Assembly (NCBI GenBank): GCA_946540735.1
Contig: CAMNIN010000016.1
Span: forward strand, 1-60,762
Source of the DNA: an uncultured Prevotellaceae bacterium
GTDB lineage: Bacteria > Bacteroidota > Bacteroidia > Bacteroidales > Bacteroidaceae
Length of the DNA stretch: 60,762 bases
Reading direction: 5' to 3'
The translations under genes were made by a program, and so were the position numbers. Shown piece by piece: positions 41,937 through 51,068 of this stretch (position 1 is the first letter of the stretch; the number at the start of each line of letters is the position of its first letter). The notes under the pieces were generated by a model. The model saw nothing but the letters and a program-made list of their open reading frames with translations. It did not search any database and was not told the origin of the DNA.

Positions 41937-44900
41937 ATGCAGAAAAGATTCTTTTTGCTGGTGTCACTCCTGCTCGTGGTTGCCTCGAGCATGATGGCTC
42001 AGGTCACGACCTCCTCTCTCGGTGGACGAGTGACAATGAAAGGTACTGACGAGACGGTGATTGGCGCCACTGTGCAAGCCGTGCATGAGCCTTCGGGCAC
42101 ACGCTATGCCGCAGTGACCAACATCGACGGACTCTTCAACATCCAGGGTATGCGTACTGGTGGTCCTTACACGGTGACCGTTTCCTACATCGGTTATCAG
42201 ACAAAGACAGTGAAGAACATTGTCCTCGAGCTCGCCGAGACTTCCAGAATCAACGTGGAACTCTCTGAGGATGCCAATGAACTGACAGAAGTGATCGTTT
42301 CCGGAAGGGCCTCCAAGTTCGCCGTGGAGAAAACTGGTGCCTCCACCAACATCACCAATGCTCAGATCACCAACCTGCCTACCGTCAGTCGTAGTATCAC
42401 TGACGTTACCCGCCTCTCCCCGTATGGAGGCAACGGCATGAGTTTTGCCGGTGCCGACGGACGTACCGCCAACTTCACCGTTGATGGTGCCAACTTCAAC
42501 AACAACTTTGGTCTTTCTGACAAACTGCCTGGTGGCGGTAACCCCATCTCGCTTGATGCCATCGAGGAATTGCAAGTCGTGATTTCTCCCTATGATGTGC
42601 GCCAGACCAATTTTATCGGTGGTGGCGTGAATGCCATCACCAAGTCGGGTACAAACACGTTCAAGGGTAGTGCTTATGTCTATCACCGCAATGAGAACCT
42701 TCGTGGTGATGTAGTTAATAAGGTGGTCTTGCCCACAGCCCGTGAGAAGGACCGCCAGACCACATATGGTTTCTCCCTGGGTGGACCGATCATCAAGAAC
42801 AAACTGTTCTTCTTCGTCAATGGTGAGATGATCAAGACCCCGACCATCTCTTCTCCTTGGCGTGCTTCCAAGAATGGCGTGGCTGATGGCACTCAGAGCA
42901 TCTCACGTACGACCCTCTCCGACATGGAGACCATCTCCAACTTCGTGAAGAACACTTATGGCTACAACACAGGCAGCTGGACGAGTTTCCCCGCCGACGA
43001 GAGTAACTACAAGCTGTTGGCCCGCATCGACTGGAACATCTCCGACAGGCATCACCTGGCCCTGCGCTACAACTACACCAAGAACACCATCTGGAATGCG
43101 CCCAACGCTACTTCCATGGACGGCGGTACTCGTATGAGCGGTGCCCGTATGTCACAGTATTCCATGGCTTTCTCCAATTCAATGTATTCGATGGACAACC
43201 TGGTTCACTCCTTCTCTCTGGATCTGAACAGCCGTCTGACCGATAACCTCTCCAACCAGTTCCTGGCCACATACTCCAAACTCGACGATGTCCGTGGCTC
43301 CGACTCCGCTGAGTTCCCCTTCATCGACATCCTCGATGGCGGCGACAACAACTACATGGCCCTGGGCTATGAGCTGTTTACCTGGAACAACGCCGTGCAC
43401 AACACTATCTGGAACATCAAGGACGACGTGACCTATTACATGGGTAAGCACAAAATCATGGCTGGTATCTCCTTCGAACATCAGATGGCCGACAACCAGT
43501 ACATGCGTAACGGTACGGGCTACTACCGTTACAAGACCATGGAGGACTTCATGACTGGTGCAGCTCCTGAAATCGTCTGTCTGACCTATGGTTATGATGG
43601 TGAGTCGAAACCCGCTGCTCGTGTGCAGTTCAACCGTGCCGGCATCTATGGCCAGGACGACTGGAGCATCAACGATAAGTTTAAACTGACTTACGGACTG
43701 CGTGTCGATGGCCTGTTCTTCAACAACAGCGACCTGATCACCAACAAAGCCATCTACGATCTCGACTATGATGGTCGTCATATCGATACCGGCAAGTGGC
43801 CGGGCAGCAGCATCACCCTCTCTCCGCGTCTCGGCTTCACCTACGACGTGTTTGGCGACAAGTCCCTGAAACTCCGTGGTGGTTCGGGCCTCTTCTCCGG
43901 CCGTCTGCCTCTCGTGTTCTTCACCAACATGCCTACCAACGGCGGTCTGGTGCAGTATCAGGCACAGCTCAATGCCAAGACCAAGGTGTGGGATGGCAAG
44001 AGCAATTCCGCTGTCAAAGGCTTTGAGAACTATTCCGGCGCTTATACCACAGATGCCAACGGCAACCGCTTCATCGACATGAACCAATTTGCCGGAGGCC
44101 TCGTGACTGAGAATGGAAAGGCCAGCATCGCTGCCCTGCAGAACAGACTCTTCTCTATGGGCTATCCCTCACATGTGACTCCTGAGATGGGAACTGTTCC
44201 TTCTTCCATCTCCGCAGTGGATCCCGACTTCAAAATGCCGCAGGTGTGGAAGACCTCTCTGGCTATCGACTACCAGATTCCCGTCAACTTCCCCTTCAGC
44301 GTGACCCTCGAGGGTATTTTCAACAAGAAGATCCACGACAACTGCATCTCCGACTGGGCAATCCCCTCAGTAGGTGGCTTCGCACGCTTCAATGGTGCTG
44401 ACAACCGTCCGATCTTCCCCGCTGGATTCCGCACAGGCACCAAGGCTTTCGTGCTGGAGAACACCAGCAAGGGCTATGGCTGGTCGGCCAACCTGACTTT
44501 GACAGCACAGCCATGGGAGTGGCTCAGCCTCATGGCTGCTTACACCCACACCGTGTCGAAGGAGGTGACCGGTATGCCGGGTTCGGCAGCTGAGTCTGCT
44601 TTCACCTACGTTCCCACTGTGGAAGGCCCCAACAACATCAAGTTGCACAACTCTCAGTATGTCACTCCTAACCGTATCGTGGCCAACGCCACCGTTCACG
44701 ACAAGAGCGGCAACACCTATAGCTTGATCTATGAGACCTGGCAGGGCGGATACAACTACTCCTACATGCTGTCCAATGACATGAACAGCGATGGCTACAA
44801 CTACGACGCCCTCTATATCCCGACCGACGGAGAAGTGGCCAACAGGCAGTTCCGCTTCGTCTCCGAGGATGATGCCACTCGTTTCATGGACTATGTCCAT

Positions 44901-45281
44901 AAAGACAGCTATCTGAAGAAGCATCAGGGCGAGTATGCTGAACCTTACAGTGTCTACTCACCTTGGGTGCATCGCATCGACTTCGCCTACAAGCATGACT
45001 TCAAGGTGAAGGCCGGCAATACCTCTCACAAACTGCAGCTCTCTCTGGATGTCAAGAACGTCCTCAACCTCTTCAACTCCAGTTGGGGCGTCGCCAAGTT
45101 CCTCAACACAGATATCGGCACCGAGGCACGAATCCTGAAGTATGAGGGCGTGGATGCTGACGGTTATGCCACCTTCTCTACTCCCGCCGCCATCAGTGGC
45201 AATACCAAGACTTGGGCACACAACTATGCCGTGGGCCAGTGCTGGTATGCTTCCATCGGTATTAGGTATATCTTCAATTAA
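41937..45281 (+). CDS. TonB-dependent receptor with carboxypeptidase-like N-terminal domain (Oar-like)
   Basis: A 1114-residue outer-membrane receptor. The signal peptide ends near MMAQ (residue 22). A CarboxypepD_reg domain (about 25-110; GGRVTMKGTDETVIGATVQA) precedes the plug (ELTEVIVSGRASKFAVEKTG; NFTVDGANFNNNFG; IEELQVVISPYDVRQTNFIG; GGVNAITKSGTNTFKGS). The barrel follows and ends in aromatic residues (WYASIGIRYIFN). The plug resembles the OmpA-related (Oar) branch rather than SusC, and no SusD partner follows. A BACON/OB-fold lipoprotein 27 bases downstream is probably its partner. Substrate unknown. Confidence 0.9.
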   Translation: MQKRFFLLVSLLLVVASSMMAQVTTSSLGGRVTMKGTDETVIGATVQAVHEPSGTRYAAVTNIDGLFNIQGMRTGGPYTVTVSYIGYQTKTVKNIVLELAETSRINVELSEDANELTEVIVSGRASKFAVEKTGASTNITNAQITNLPTVSRSITDVTRLSPYGGNGMSFAGADGRTANFTVDGANFNNNFGLSDKLPGGGNPISLDAIEELQVVISPYDVRQTNFIGGGVNAITKSGTNTFKGSAYVYHRNENLRGDVVNKVVLPTAREKDRQTTYGFSLGGPIIKNKLFFFVNGEMIKTPTISSPWRASKNGVADGTQSISRTTLSDMETISNFVKNTYGYNTGSWTSFPADESNYKLLARIDWNISDRHHLALRYNYTKNTIWNAPNATSMDGGTRMSGARMSQYSMAFSNSMYSMDNLVHSFSLDLNSRLTDNLSNQFLATYSKLDDVRGSDSAEFPFIDILDGGDNNYMALGYELFTWNNAVHNTIWNIKDDVTYYMGKHKIMAGISFEHQMADNQYMRNGTGYYRYKTMEDFMTGAAPEIVCLTYGYDGESKPAARVQFNRAGIYGQDDWSINDKFKLTYGLRVDGLFFNNSDLITNKAIYDLDYDGRHIDTGKWPGSSITLSPRLGFTYDVFGDKSLKLRGGSGLFSGRLPLVFFTNMPTNGGLVQYQAQLNAKTKVWDGKSNSAVKGFENYSGAYTTDANGNRFIDMNQFAGGLVTENGKASIAALQNRLFSMGYPSHVTPEMGTVPSSISAVDPDFKMPQVWKTSLAIDYQIPVNFPFSVTLEGIFNKKIHDNCISDWAIPSVGGFARFNGADNRPIFPAGFRTGTKAFVLENTSKGYGWSANLTLTAQPWEWLSLMAAYTHTVSKEVTGMPGSAAESAFTYVPTVEGPNNIKLHNSQYVTPNRIVANATVHDKSGNTYSLIYETWQGGYNYSYMLSNDMNSDGYNYDALYIPTDGEVANRQFRFVSEDDATRFMDYVHKDSYLKKHQGEYAEPYSVYSPWVHRIDFAYKHDFKVKAGNTSHKLQLSLDVKNVLNLFNSSWGVAKFLNTDIGTEARILKYEGVDADGYATFSTPAAISGNTKTWAHNYAVGQCWYASIGIRYIFN

Positions 45282-45308
45282 GAGTCTACAACATAGAAAC
45301 AAGCAATT

Positions 45309-46823
45309 ATGAAACTCAGATATTTCATTCCGTTCTTTTTGGCAGTTGTCGCTGCTGTCTTTACGGGTTGCTCCGACGACAATGATCCGACTTATTTCGA
45401 CGAGATCCGCGTGTCTCAGTCGTATGTGAGTCTCAATACCAGTGGAGGCTCTACCTCCATCGACATCGTGGCTAAAGGCGACTGGACTGTCACCGACGTT
45501 CCTGAGTGGCTGACAGTGTCGCCAGCTTCCGGTTCGGGCAATGGCACCATCACTTTCACCGCCGGTGAGGGTGAGGGCCGCACCGCCGAGGTGCTGATCA
45601 CCTGCGCAGGCAAGACCCAGCGCATCAACATCATCCAGGGCATCGCCACTGTTTCCAACGCCACCTGTGCCGAGGTATTGGCTGGTCCTGATTCCAAGAC
45701 CTACCGCGTGACCGGTACAGTGACCAAGATTGTGAACACCACGTATGGCAACTGGTATCTGAACGATGGCACCGGCGAGGTGTACATCTATGGTACTCTG
45801 GATGCCAAAGGCAATGAGAAGAACTTCCTCAGCCTGGGTATCGAGGTGGGCGACCAGGTCACTGTCGAGGGCCCGAAGACTACTTACAACGGCACCGTGG
45901 AACTCGTCAACGTGACGGTCGTCAAGATCGAGAAGTCGCTCATCAAGTGTGATTCTCTCACCATCGGTGGTGCCAAGAACGATGTGCTGCCTATCGAGGG
46001 TGGCGAGATCGTGGCCAACCTGACCTGCAAGGGCAATGGCGTGGCCGTCGAGATTCCCGCAGAGGCTCAGAACTGGCTCGGCGTGGTCTCCTCCACCGTT
46101 GGCGCCAATCCCACGGTCACCTTCCGCGCAGCCCCCAACGCCGGTGGCGACCGCAACACCACGGTGACCTTCAAGACCACCGATGGCAAGAAGACCTATA
46201 CCGCTCAGACTACGATCTATCAGAAAGGTGCCATACTCGAGGTGCCCGTTTCTGATTTCCTCGCAGCAGAGGTGGGCGACACACAGTTCCGCATCACTGG
46301 TGTGATCACCGAACTCTATGCCAGCGACAAGCAGGGCAAGAGCTTCTACATCTCCGACTATTCGGGCAAGATGCTCGTCTATCGTGCCGAGGGCTTCATC
46401 GAGTCTGGTGCCAAGGTGGGCGACATCGTGACTGTCGTCGGCAAGCGTGGCGCTTACAAGGACAATCCGCAGATGGTCGACGGTAACTTCGAGAATCTGA
46501 AGTTTGCCGTGACTGAGGTCAGTCTGTCGGAGTTCCTCGCCAAGGAGCCTAAAGCTGATGTGTATTATCGCATCTCTGGAACCATCAAGGAGATTGCCAA
46601 CGACCAGTATGGCAACCTTTACCTGACTGATGGCAAGGAGGATGTCTATGTCTATGGCTGCTATCCTGGTTGGGGCGCTACAGGTGATGCCCGCAAGGGT
46701 CTCATCGGCACTCTGGGCCTCGCTGTCGGCGATAAACTGAGTGTCATCGGTGTGCGCGATGACTACAAGAACACTCCACAGCTCAGCAATGGTATCTACT
46801 TCTCACACGAGAAAGCAGAATAA
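45309..46823 (+). CDS. Lipoprotein with BACON and OB-fold-like repeats
   Basis: A 504-residue surface lipoprotein (lipobox FTGC, Cys about 21). Residues about 30-110 form a BACON-like Ig domain (SYVSLNTSGGSTSIDIVAKG, WLTVSPASGSGNGTITFTAG). Residues 115-210 are an OB-fold-like module (YRVTGTVTKIV, WYLNDGTGEVYIYG, LGIEVGDQVTVEG). About 215-315 is a second BACON-like unit. Two more OB-like modules follow (FRITGVITELYASD, YYRISGTIKEIANDQYGNLY). The alternating pattern suggests internal duplication. BACON domains are mostly linked to binding carbohydrate or mucin. Co-transcribed with the TonB receptor and closed by a terminator. Confidence 0.82.
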   Translation: MKLRYFIPFFLAVVAAVFTGCSDDNDPTYFDEIRVSQSYVSLNTSGGSTSIDIVAKGDWTVTDVPEWLTVSPASGSGNGTITFTAGEGEGRTAEVLITCAGKTQRINIIQGIATVSNATCAEVLAGPDSKTYRVTGTVTKIVNTTYGNWYLNDGTGEVYIYGTLDAKGNEKNFLSLGIEVGDQVTVEGPKTTYNGTVELVNVTVVKIEKSLIKCDSLTIGGAKNDVLPIEGGEIVANLTCKGNGVAVEIPAEAQNWLGVVSSTVGANPTVTFRAAPNAGGDRNTTVTFKTTDGKKTYTAQTTIYQKGAILEVPVSDFLAAEVGDTQFRITGVITELYASDKQGKSFYISDYSGKMLVYRAEGFIESGAKVGDIVTVVGKRGAYKDNPQMVDGNFENLKFAVTEVSLSEFLAKEPKADVYYRISGTIKEIANDQYGNLYLTDGKEDVYVYGCYPGWGATGDARKGLIGTLGLAVGDKLSVIGVRDDYKNTPQLSNGIYFSHEKAE

Positions 46824-46846
46824 CTCCAAAACACAGCATTTTCATC

Positions 46847-46876
46847 AAAGGCAGGGCTTGTTCCCTGCCTTTTTTC
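46847..46876 (+). terminator. Intrinsic terminator after the BACON lipoprotein
   Basis: AAGGCAGGG (46848-46856) pairs with CCCTGCCTT across the loop CTTGTT and is followed by TTTTC. It ends only about ten bases before the next promoter. Confidence 0.85.
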
Positions 46877-46886
46877 TTGGAAAAAG

Positions 46887-46918
46887 TTTGATAGTCTGCT
46901 ATCTTTTCGCTATTTTTG
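46887..46918 (+). promoter_or_regulatory. Promoter of the thioredoxin-like/DUF3160/CapA operon
   Basis: TTTG (46887-46890), a 20-base spacer and TATTTTTG (46911-46918) match the consensus. The leader to the ATG at 46941 is about 17 nt. Confidence 0.7.
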
Positions 46919-46940
46919 CGCTGAAAATAGTATTATAGAA

Positions 46941-48119
46941 ATGAAAAGACTTTTTTTTAGCATCCTCTCCTCTGCCGCCGTGCTGATGACGACGGTCGGT
47001 TTCTTGGCCTGCCAAGGCAACCAGTTCAAGATCGAAGGCCATATCGCCGATGCACCTGACTCCGTGCTTTACCTTGAGAACATGGCCTTGGATGGTCCGC
47101 AGAAAGTCGACTCCGTCACCCTCACGGCCGATGGTGCCTTCGCTTTCAGCCAGGCCGCTCCCGCCGACGCCCCAGAGTTCTACCGCCTGCGTATCGGACA
47201 GCAGATCATCAATTTCGCCGTCGACAGTATCGAGACCATCACCGTCAAGGCCTCCTATCCCACCATGGCCTCCGACTATACCATAGAAGGCGGGGAGAGC
47301 AATGCCGTCATCAAGCAACTCTCGCTCATGCAACAGCAGTTGCAGGCCCGGGCACGGCAGATCGTCAATGCTCCCGACCTCAGCGCCAAGGCTGTGGAAG
47401 ACAGCGTCATGAGCGTGGTCAATACCTTCAAGAAGCAGGTGATGTCGGATTTCATCTATAAGGACCCGAAGAAGGCATCCTCGTATTTCGCTCTCTTCCA
47501 AGGCATCATCGTAGGCAATGCCTACATGATGATCTTCGATCCCCGCCGCGACATCGACGACACCAAACCCTTCTCGGCCGTTGCCACCAGTTGGGACCTG
47601 TACTATCCCAAGTCGCTACGTGGCGAGAACCTTCACAACATCGCTATCGAGGCCATGAAGACCAAGCGCATCGTCCAGGCTGAGAGCGAGGGACTCACTA
47701 TCGATGCCAGCAAGGTGAAGGAGGCCGACATCATCGATATCGTACTGACTGACAACAAGGGTGTCACCCGCCGACTCACCGACCTCAAGGGCAAGGTGGT
47801 GCTCCTCGATTTCCATATTTTCGCCGCAGAGGGCAGTGCCGCGCGCATCCTTGCCCTGCGCGAACTCTACAACAAATACCATGACCGCGGACTCGAGATC
47901 TATCAGGTGTCGCTCGACGACGATGACCACTTCTGGAAGACCCAGACAGCAGCCCTGCCTTGGATCTCCGTGCGCGATGCCTCTGGCTCAGGCACTCAGG
48001 CATATCTCTATCAGGCACAGTCGCTGCCCATCGACTACATCGTGAGCCGCGAGAACATGGTGGTGATGGGACCGAGGCAGATCAAGAACCTCGAGAGCGA
48101 CATCGCCAGCCAACTCTGA
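46941..48119 (+). CDS. DUF4369/thioredoxin-like lipoprotein lacking the CxxC motif
   Basis: A 392-residue predicted lipoprotein (FLAC, Cys about 24). Residues about 28-125 resemble DUF4369 (FKIEGHIADAPDSVLYLENM, FYRLRIGQQIINFAVDSIET). A helical middle follows. Residues about 255-392 are a TlpA/AhpC-like thioredoxin fold (VVLLDFHIFAAEGSAARILA, YNKYHDRGLEIYQVSLDDDD, LPIDYIVSREN). Active members read DFWASWCGPC at this site; here it is DFHIFAAEGSAARI, with no cysteine. The domain therefore cannot perform disulfide exchange and is probably a binding module. First gene of a four-gene envelope operon; its stop overlaps the next start. Confidence 0.85.
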   Translation: MKRLFFSILSSAAVLMTTVGFLACQGNQFKIEGHIADAPDSVLYLENMALDGPQKVDSVTLTADGAFAFSQAAPADAPEFYRLRIGQQIINFAVDSIETITVKASYPTMASDYTIEGGESNAVIKQLSLMQQQLQARARQIVNAPDLSAKAVEDSVMSVVNTFKKQVMSDFIYKDPKKASSYFALFQGIIVGNAYMMIFDPRRDIDDTKPFSAVATSWDLYYPKSLRGENLHNIAIEAMKTKRIVQAESEGLTIDASKVKEADIIDIVLTDNKGVTRRLTDLKGKVVLLDFHIFAAEGSAARILALRELYNKYHDRGLEIYQVSLDDDDHFWKTQTAALPWISVRDASGSGTQAYLYQAQSLPIDYIVSRENMVVMGPRQIKNLESDIASQL

Positions 48120-48655
48120 TGGTGCCGATGTTCCCGATTCTGTCTGACCGGGTGAAGAGACTTTGCCGACTCACGGTGCTGGCCTGTCTGCTGACCTGTC
48201 CTTCAGCGGCAAAAGGGCAGACCTACACCTTGGAGACGGTGAACGATACCCTCTCATACCTGGTGCTGACCACCGATGCCGGCGTCGACCGCTGGCGGCT
48301 TACCTTCCCCGTCTACCGGATGTGTGTGGGCGATGTGGATGGCGACGGCAGCGACGACGTGCTCGTCGGGGTGACGAAGACCACCCGTTTCCACCCTGTC
48401 GTGGCACGGCGCGTCTTCATCTTCAAGAACCATCACGGACGGCTCCGCGCCTTGTGGATGGGGTCTCGCCTGGGAGGAATCCTCGAGGATTTCCGCTTCT
48501 GCGGAGGTCATGTCGTCACGCTGCAAGCCACCACCGACGGACGTTATGCTGTGCTGGAACACGAATGGCGCAAATTCGGTCTTGGCGCACGCCGATTCCT
48601 GGTGGCTGGTGTGTCTCATGAGGAGGCCCTGGCTGTATTCAACGAAGCATTCTAA
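48119..48655 (+). CDS. Small exported protein with FG-GAP/EF-like calcium loop
   Basis: A 178-residue protein starting at an ATG that overlaps the preceding stop (TGATG). A second ATG nine bases downstream is possible. A signal peptide spans about residues 10-33 (VKRLCRLTVLACLLTCPSAA). The sequence GDVDGDGSDDVLVGVTKTTR (about 71-90) is a DxDxDG calcium-binding loop of the FG-GAP/VCBS type, with beta strands around it (VFIFKNHHGRLRALWMGSRL). Only one repeat is present, so it is not a full propeller. Function unknown. Translational overlap ties it to the thioredoxin-like protein. Confidence 0.7.
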   Translation: MVPMFPILSDRVKRLCRLTVLACLLTCPSAAKGQTYTLETVNDTLSYLVLTTDAGVDRWRLTFPVYRMCVGDVDGDGSDDVLVGVTKTTRFHPVVARRVFIFKNHHGRLRALWMGSRLGGILEDFRFCGGHVVTLQATTDGRYAVLEHEWRKFGLGARRFLVAGVSHEEALAVFNEAF

Positions 48656-48674
48656 CCCCCAAATCAATATAACC

Positions 48675-51056
48675 ATGAGAAGAAAACTTGTTAACCTGAT
48701 GCTGCTCCTCCTGGTGGCGATGACCGCCGGGGCGCAAGACGTCACCCAACCGATCACCCTGCCCGGAAAAGGGAAGATCAATGTGGAGACCCTGTTGAAA
48801 CGTATCGACACCAATATGGATATCTCGAAACTCTCTGTTCTCGAACTGAGAGTGCTGCGCAATGCCTTTGCTGCCCGCCAGGGATATCTCTTCGAAAGCA
48901 GTGACCTCCGGTATGTGTTCAACACCACTTCTTGGTATGACTCCCTGGCCTGGGAACGTGAGGGTAACGCTGAGAAGATGGGACCTGTGAAATACACCCC
49001 GCAGGAGACCGCTTTCATCAATAAGCTGAAAGCCCGCGAGGACCAGTTGCTGAAGCAGAACCTCACTCCGTCCGGTATGCCCAACCTCGACAATGTCATC
49101 AATCCCTATCAGTTGGAGTCTTTCCCCGATGCCATGCGGCAGCATCTGGCCAAATACGGGTTCGGCATCGTTGAGGCCGACCATGAGCAGATCTTCCAGG
49201 TGTATGAGAAGAACGACTACAACATGTTCCCCAGCTTCATCACCACCGACCTCTACCTGCAGCTCTTCCACCTCTATTTCGATACCGTGCTCCGCAAGGT
49301 AGAGGAGAGCAAACTGGCCGACGTGATGGCGTCGCTCTGCCAGAAGATGCACGATACGATGGAAAAGAAAGCCAAGACGGCCAGCGACAAGGCCATGAAA
49401 GATGCCGCCGAGTGGAATACGGCCTTCTTCGCCGTGGGCTACCAACTCCTGACAGAGAAGAAGCTTTCGGTTCCGGCTACCTACGCTGCCATGGCTGCCG
49501 ACGAATACCAGGCCTCGCACGATGCTGTGGACGGCATGTCGGAATTCCTGGGATACAGCAATGTCCCCTTCCCCTATGGCCTCTTCCGGCCACGTGGCCA
49601 TTACACCCGCAGTGAGAAGTGCCAGCGCTATTTCCGTGGCATGATGTGGTTGCAGAGCGTTCCCTTTGGCACAGACAAGCCCCATCAGATGCAGCGTGCT
49701 GCCCTCATCGCTGAAGTGCTCCGCAATGATGCCGCAGCCAAAAAGGCTTACGACAGCGTGTTCGACCCCATCACCTACCTCATGGGAACGGCCGACAACA
49801 TCACCATCATCCAGGTGGGCGATGTCATGCAGCGACAGAACGTCACCGCCGAACGCCTGATGAAGGACAAGAAAGCCCTGAAGGCTTTCTCCGACGCTGT
49901 CAACCAACAGGCCAACAAGCAGACCCGCATCCGTCCGAAGTTCGAGAGAAGTTCGCACAACAAGGTGAATTTCATGCCGCAGCGCTACCAGCCTGATGCC
50001 GAGGTGCTGCAGGAGATGTGCGACTATGACAGCGAGGTCACCAAGCGCGACGTGCCGATGGGGCTCGATGTGATGGCCGCTATGGGCAGCACGGCAGCCG
50101 AGCGCATCCTGATTGACGAACTGAAACAGGCCCAGAGGTGGGACAAGTACACGGCCAACCTCAACCAGATGAAGAAGATGATGACGACTGTCGAATGGAA
50201 AGCCTGTGTCGCCAACAAGTGGCTCAATACACTCAATGCCCTCAACACTTATTCCGACAACCGCATGCAGGGCTTCATGAAGACGCCGCAGTGGGCGAAG
50301 AAAAACCTCAACGCCTCGCTGGCCTCATGGGCCGAACTGAAGCACGATGCCATTCTCTATGCCAAACAGCCGATGGCTGCGGAGTGCGGCGACGGTAGTC
50401 TACCCGCTCCGGTGGTCAAGGGTTACGTGGAACCCAATGTGGCCTTCTGGACCAAGGCACTCTCCCTGCTCGAGGACACTCGCGGCGTGCTGAAGCAGTT
50501 CGGACTGCTCACCGACGAGGTCAACAGCCTCACCGATGACATCCGCGACGAGGCGCAGTTCCTGCTCGATGCCAGCAACAAGGAACTCACCGGCAAGCGC
50601 CTCACCAACGAGGAATACGACCATATCCGCTATATCGGTGCCACCTTCGAGAACCTCTCTTTGGAGATGATCAAGGAACCCGACCAGTATCTGATGGGCT
50701 GGTATGACGTGCAGGGCGCTGACAAGTCGATTGCCGTGGTGGCTGATGTCTATACTGCCAATGGGTTTAACAATCCTGGCTGGTCGATACTCTTCGAAGG
50801 TGTCGGTCCGGCCAATGAGATCTACGTCGTCGTCGAGGTAGAGGGCTATCTTTACCTCATGCGAGGCGGTGTGTTCTCCTACCGTGAGTTCAAGCAGCCC
50901 TTCGACCAGCCGCGCCTCACCGACGAGGAGTGGCAGGAGAAGTTGAAGACCGCCCCCGACACCGGCAAGCCCTCGTGGATGGAAGAGATCACCATCCCCC
51001 TCAAACCTCAGAGCGTGAAAGACAACGAGACGGTCTTCTACGGTACGGGTTGCTGA
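48675..51056 (+). CDS. Exported YARHG-DUF3160 protein
   Basis: A 793-residue protein with a Sec signal (about 1-21, ending MTAGAQ). Residues about 42-110 match the YARHG domain (LSVLELRVLRNAFAARQGYL, VFNTTSWYDS). The remainder is an all-helical DUF3160 domain with YFDTVLRKVEESKLADVMAS, FRPRGHYTRSEKCQRYFRGM, PQRYQPDAEVLQEMCDYDSE and a C-terminal beta segment (EVEGYLYLMRGGVFSYREFK). The family's function is unknown to me; it is exported and found in Bacteroidota and Clostridia. The frame is open for 55 codons upstream, but the ATG at 48675 begins the signal peptide. Third gene of the operon. Confidence 0.82.
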   Translation: MRRKLVNLMLLLLVAMTAGAQDVTQPITLPGKGKINVETLLKRIDTNMDISKLSVLELRVLRNAFAARQGYLFESSDLRYVFNTTSWYDSLAWEREGNAEKMGPVKYTPQETAFINKLKAREDQLLKQNLTPSGMPNLDNVINPYQLESFPDAMRQHLAKYGFGIVEADHEQIFQVYEKNDYNMFPSFITTDLYLQLFHLYFDTVLRKVEESKLADVMASLCQKMHDTMEKKAKTASDKAMKDAAEWNTAFFAVGYQLLTEKKLSVPATYAAMAADEYQASHDAVDGMSEFLGYSNVPFPYGLFRPRGHYTRSEKCQRYFRGMMWLQSVPFGTDKPHQMQRAALIAEVLRNDAAAKKAYDSVFDPITYLMGTADNITIIQVGDVMQRQNVTAERLMKDKKALKAFSDAVNQQANKQTRIRPKFERSSHNKVNFMPQRYQPDAEVLQEMCDYDSEVTKRDVPMGLDVMAAMGSTAAERILIDELKQAQRWDKYTANLNQMKKMMTTVEWKACVANKWLNTLNALNTYSDNRMQGFMKTPQWAKKNLNASLASWAELKHDAILYAKQPMAAECGDGSLPAPVVKGYVEPNVAFWTKALSLLEDTRGVLKQFGLLTDEVNSLTDDIRDEAQFLLDASNKELTGKRLTNEEYDHIRYIGATFENLSLEMIKEPDQYLMGWYDVQGADKSIAVVADVYTANGFNNPGWSILFEGVGPANEIYVVVEVEGYLYLMRGGVFSYREFKQPFDQPRLTDEEWQEKLKTAPDTGKPSWMEEITIPLKPQSVKDNETVFYGTGC

Positions 51057-51068
51057 TCTTCTCCGCCC

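Noticed and set aside
41937..45281. The receptor at 41937 as a second SusC.
   Set aside because: No SusD gene follows and the plug segments match the Oar-like group; the next gene is a BACON/OB lipoprotein.
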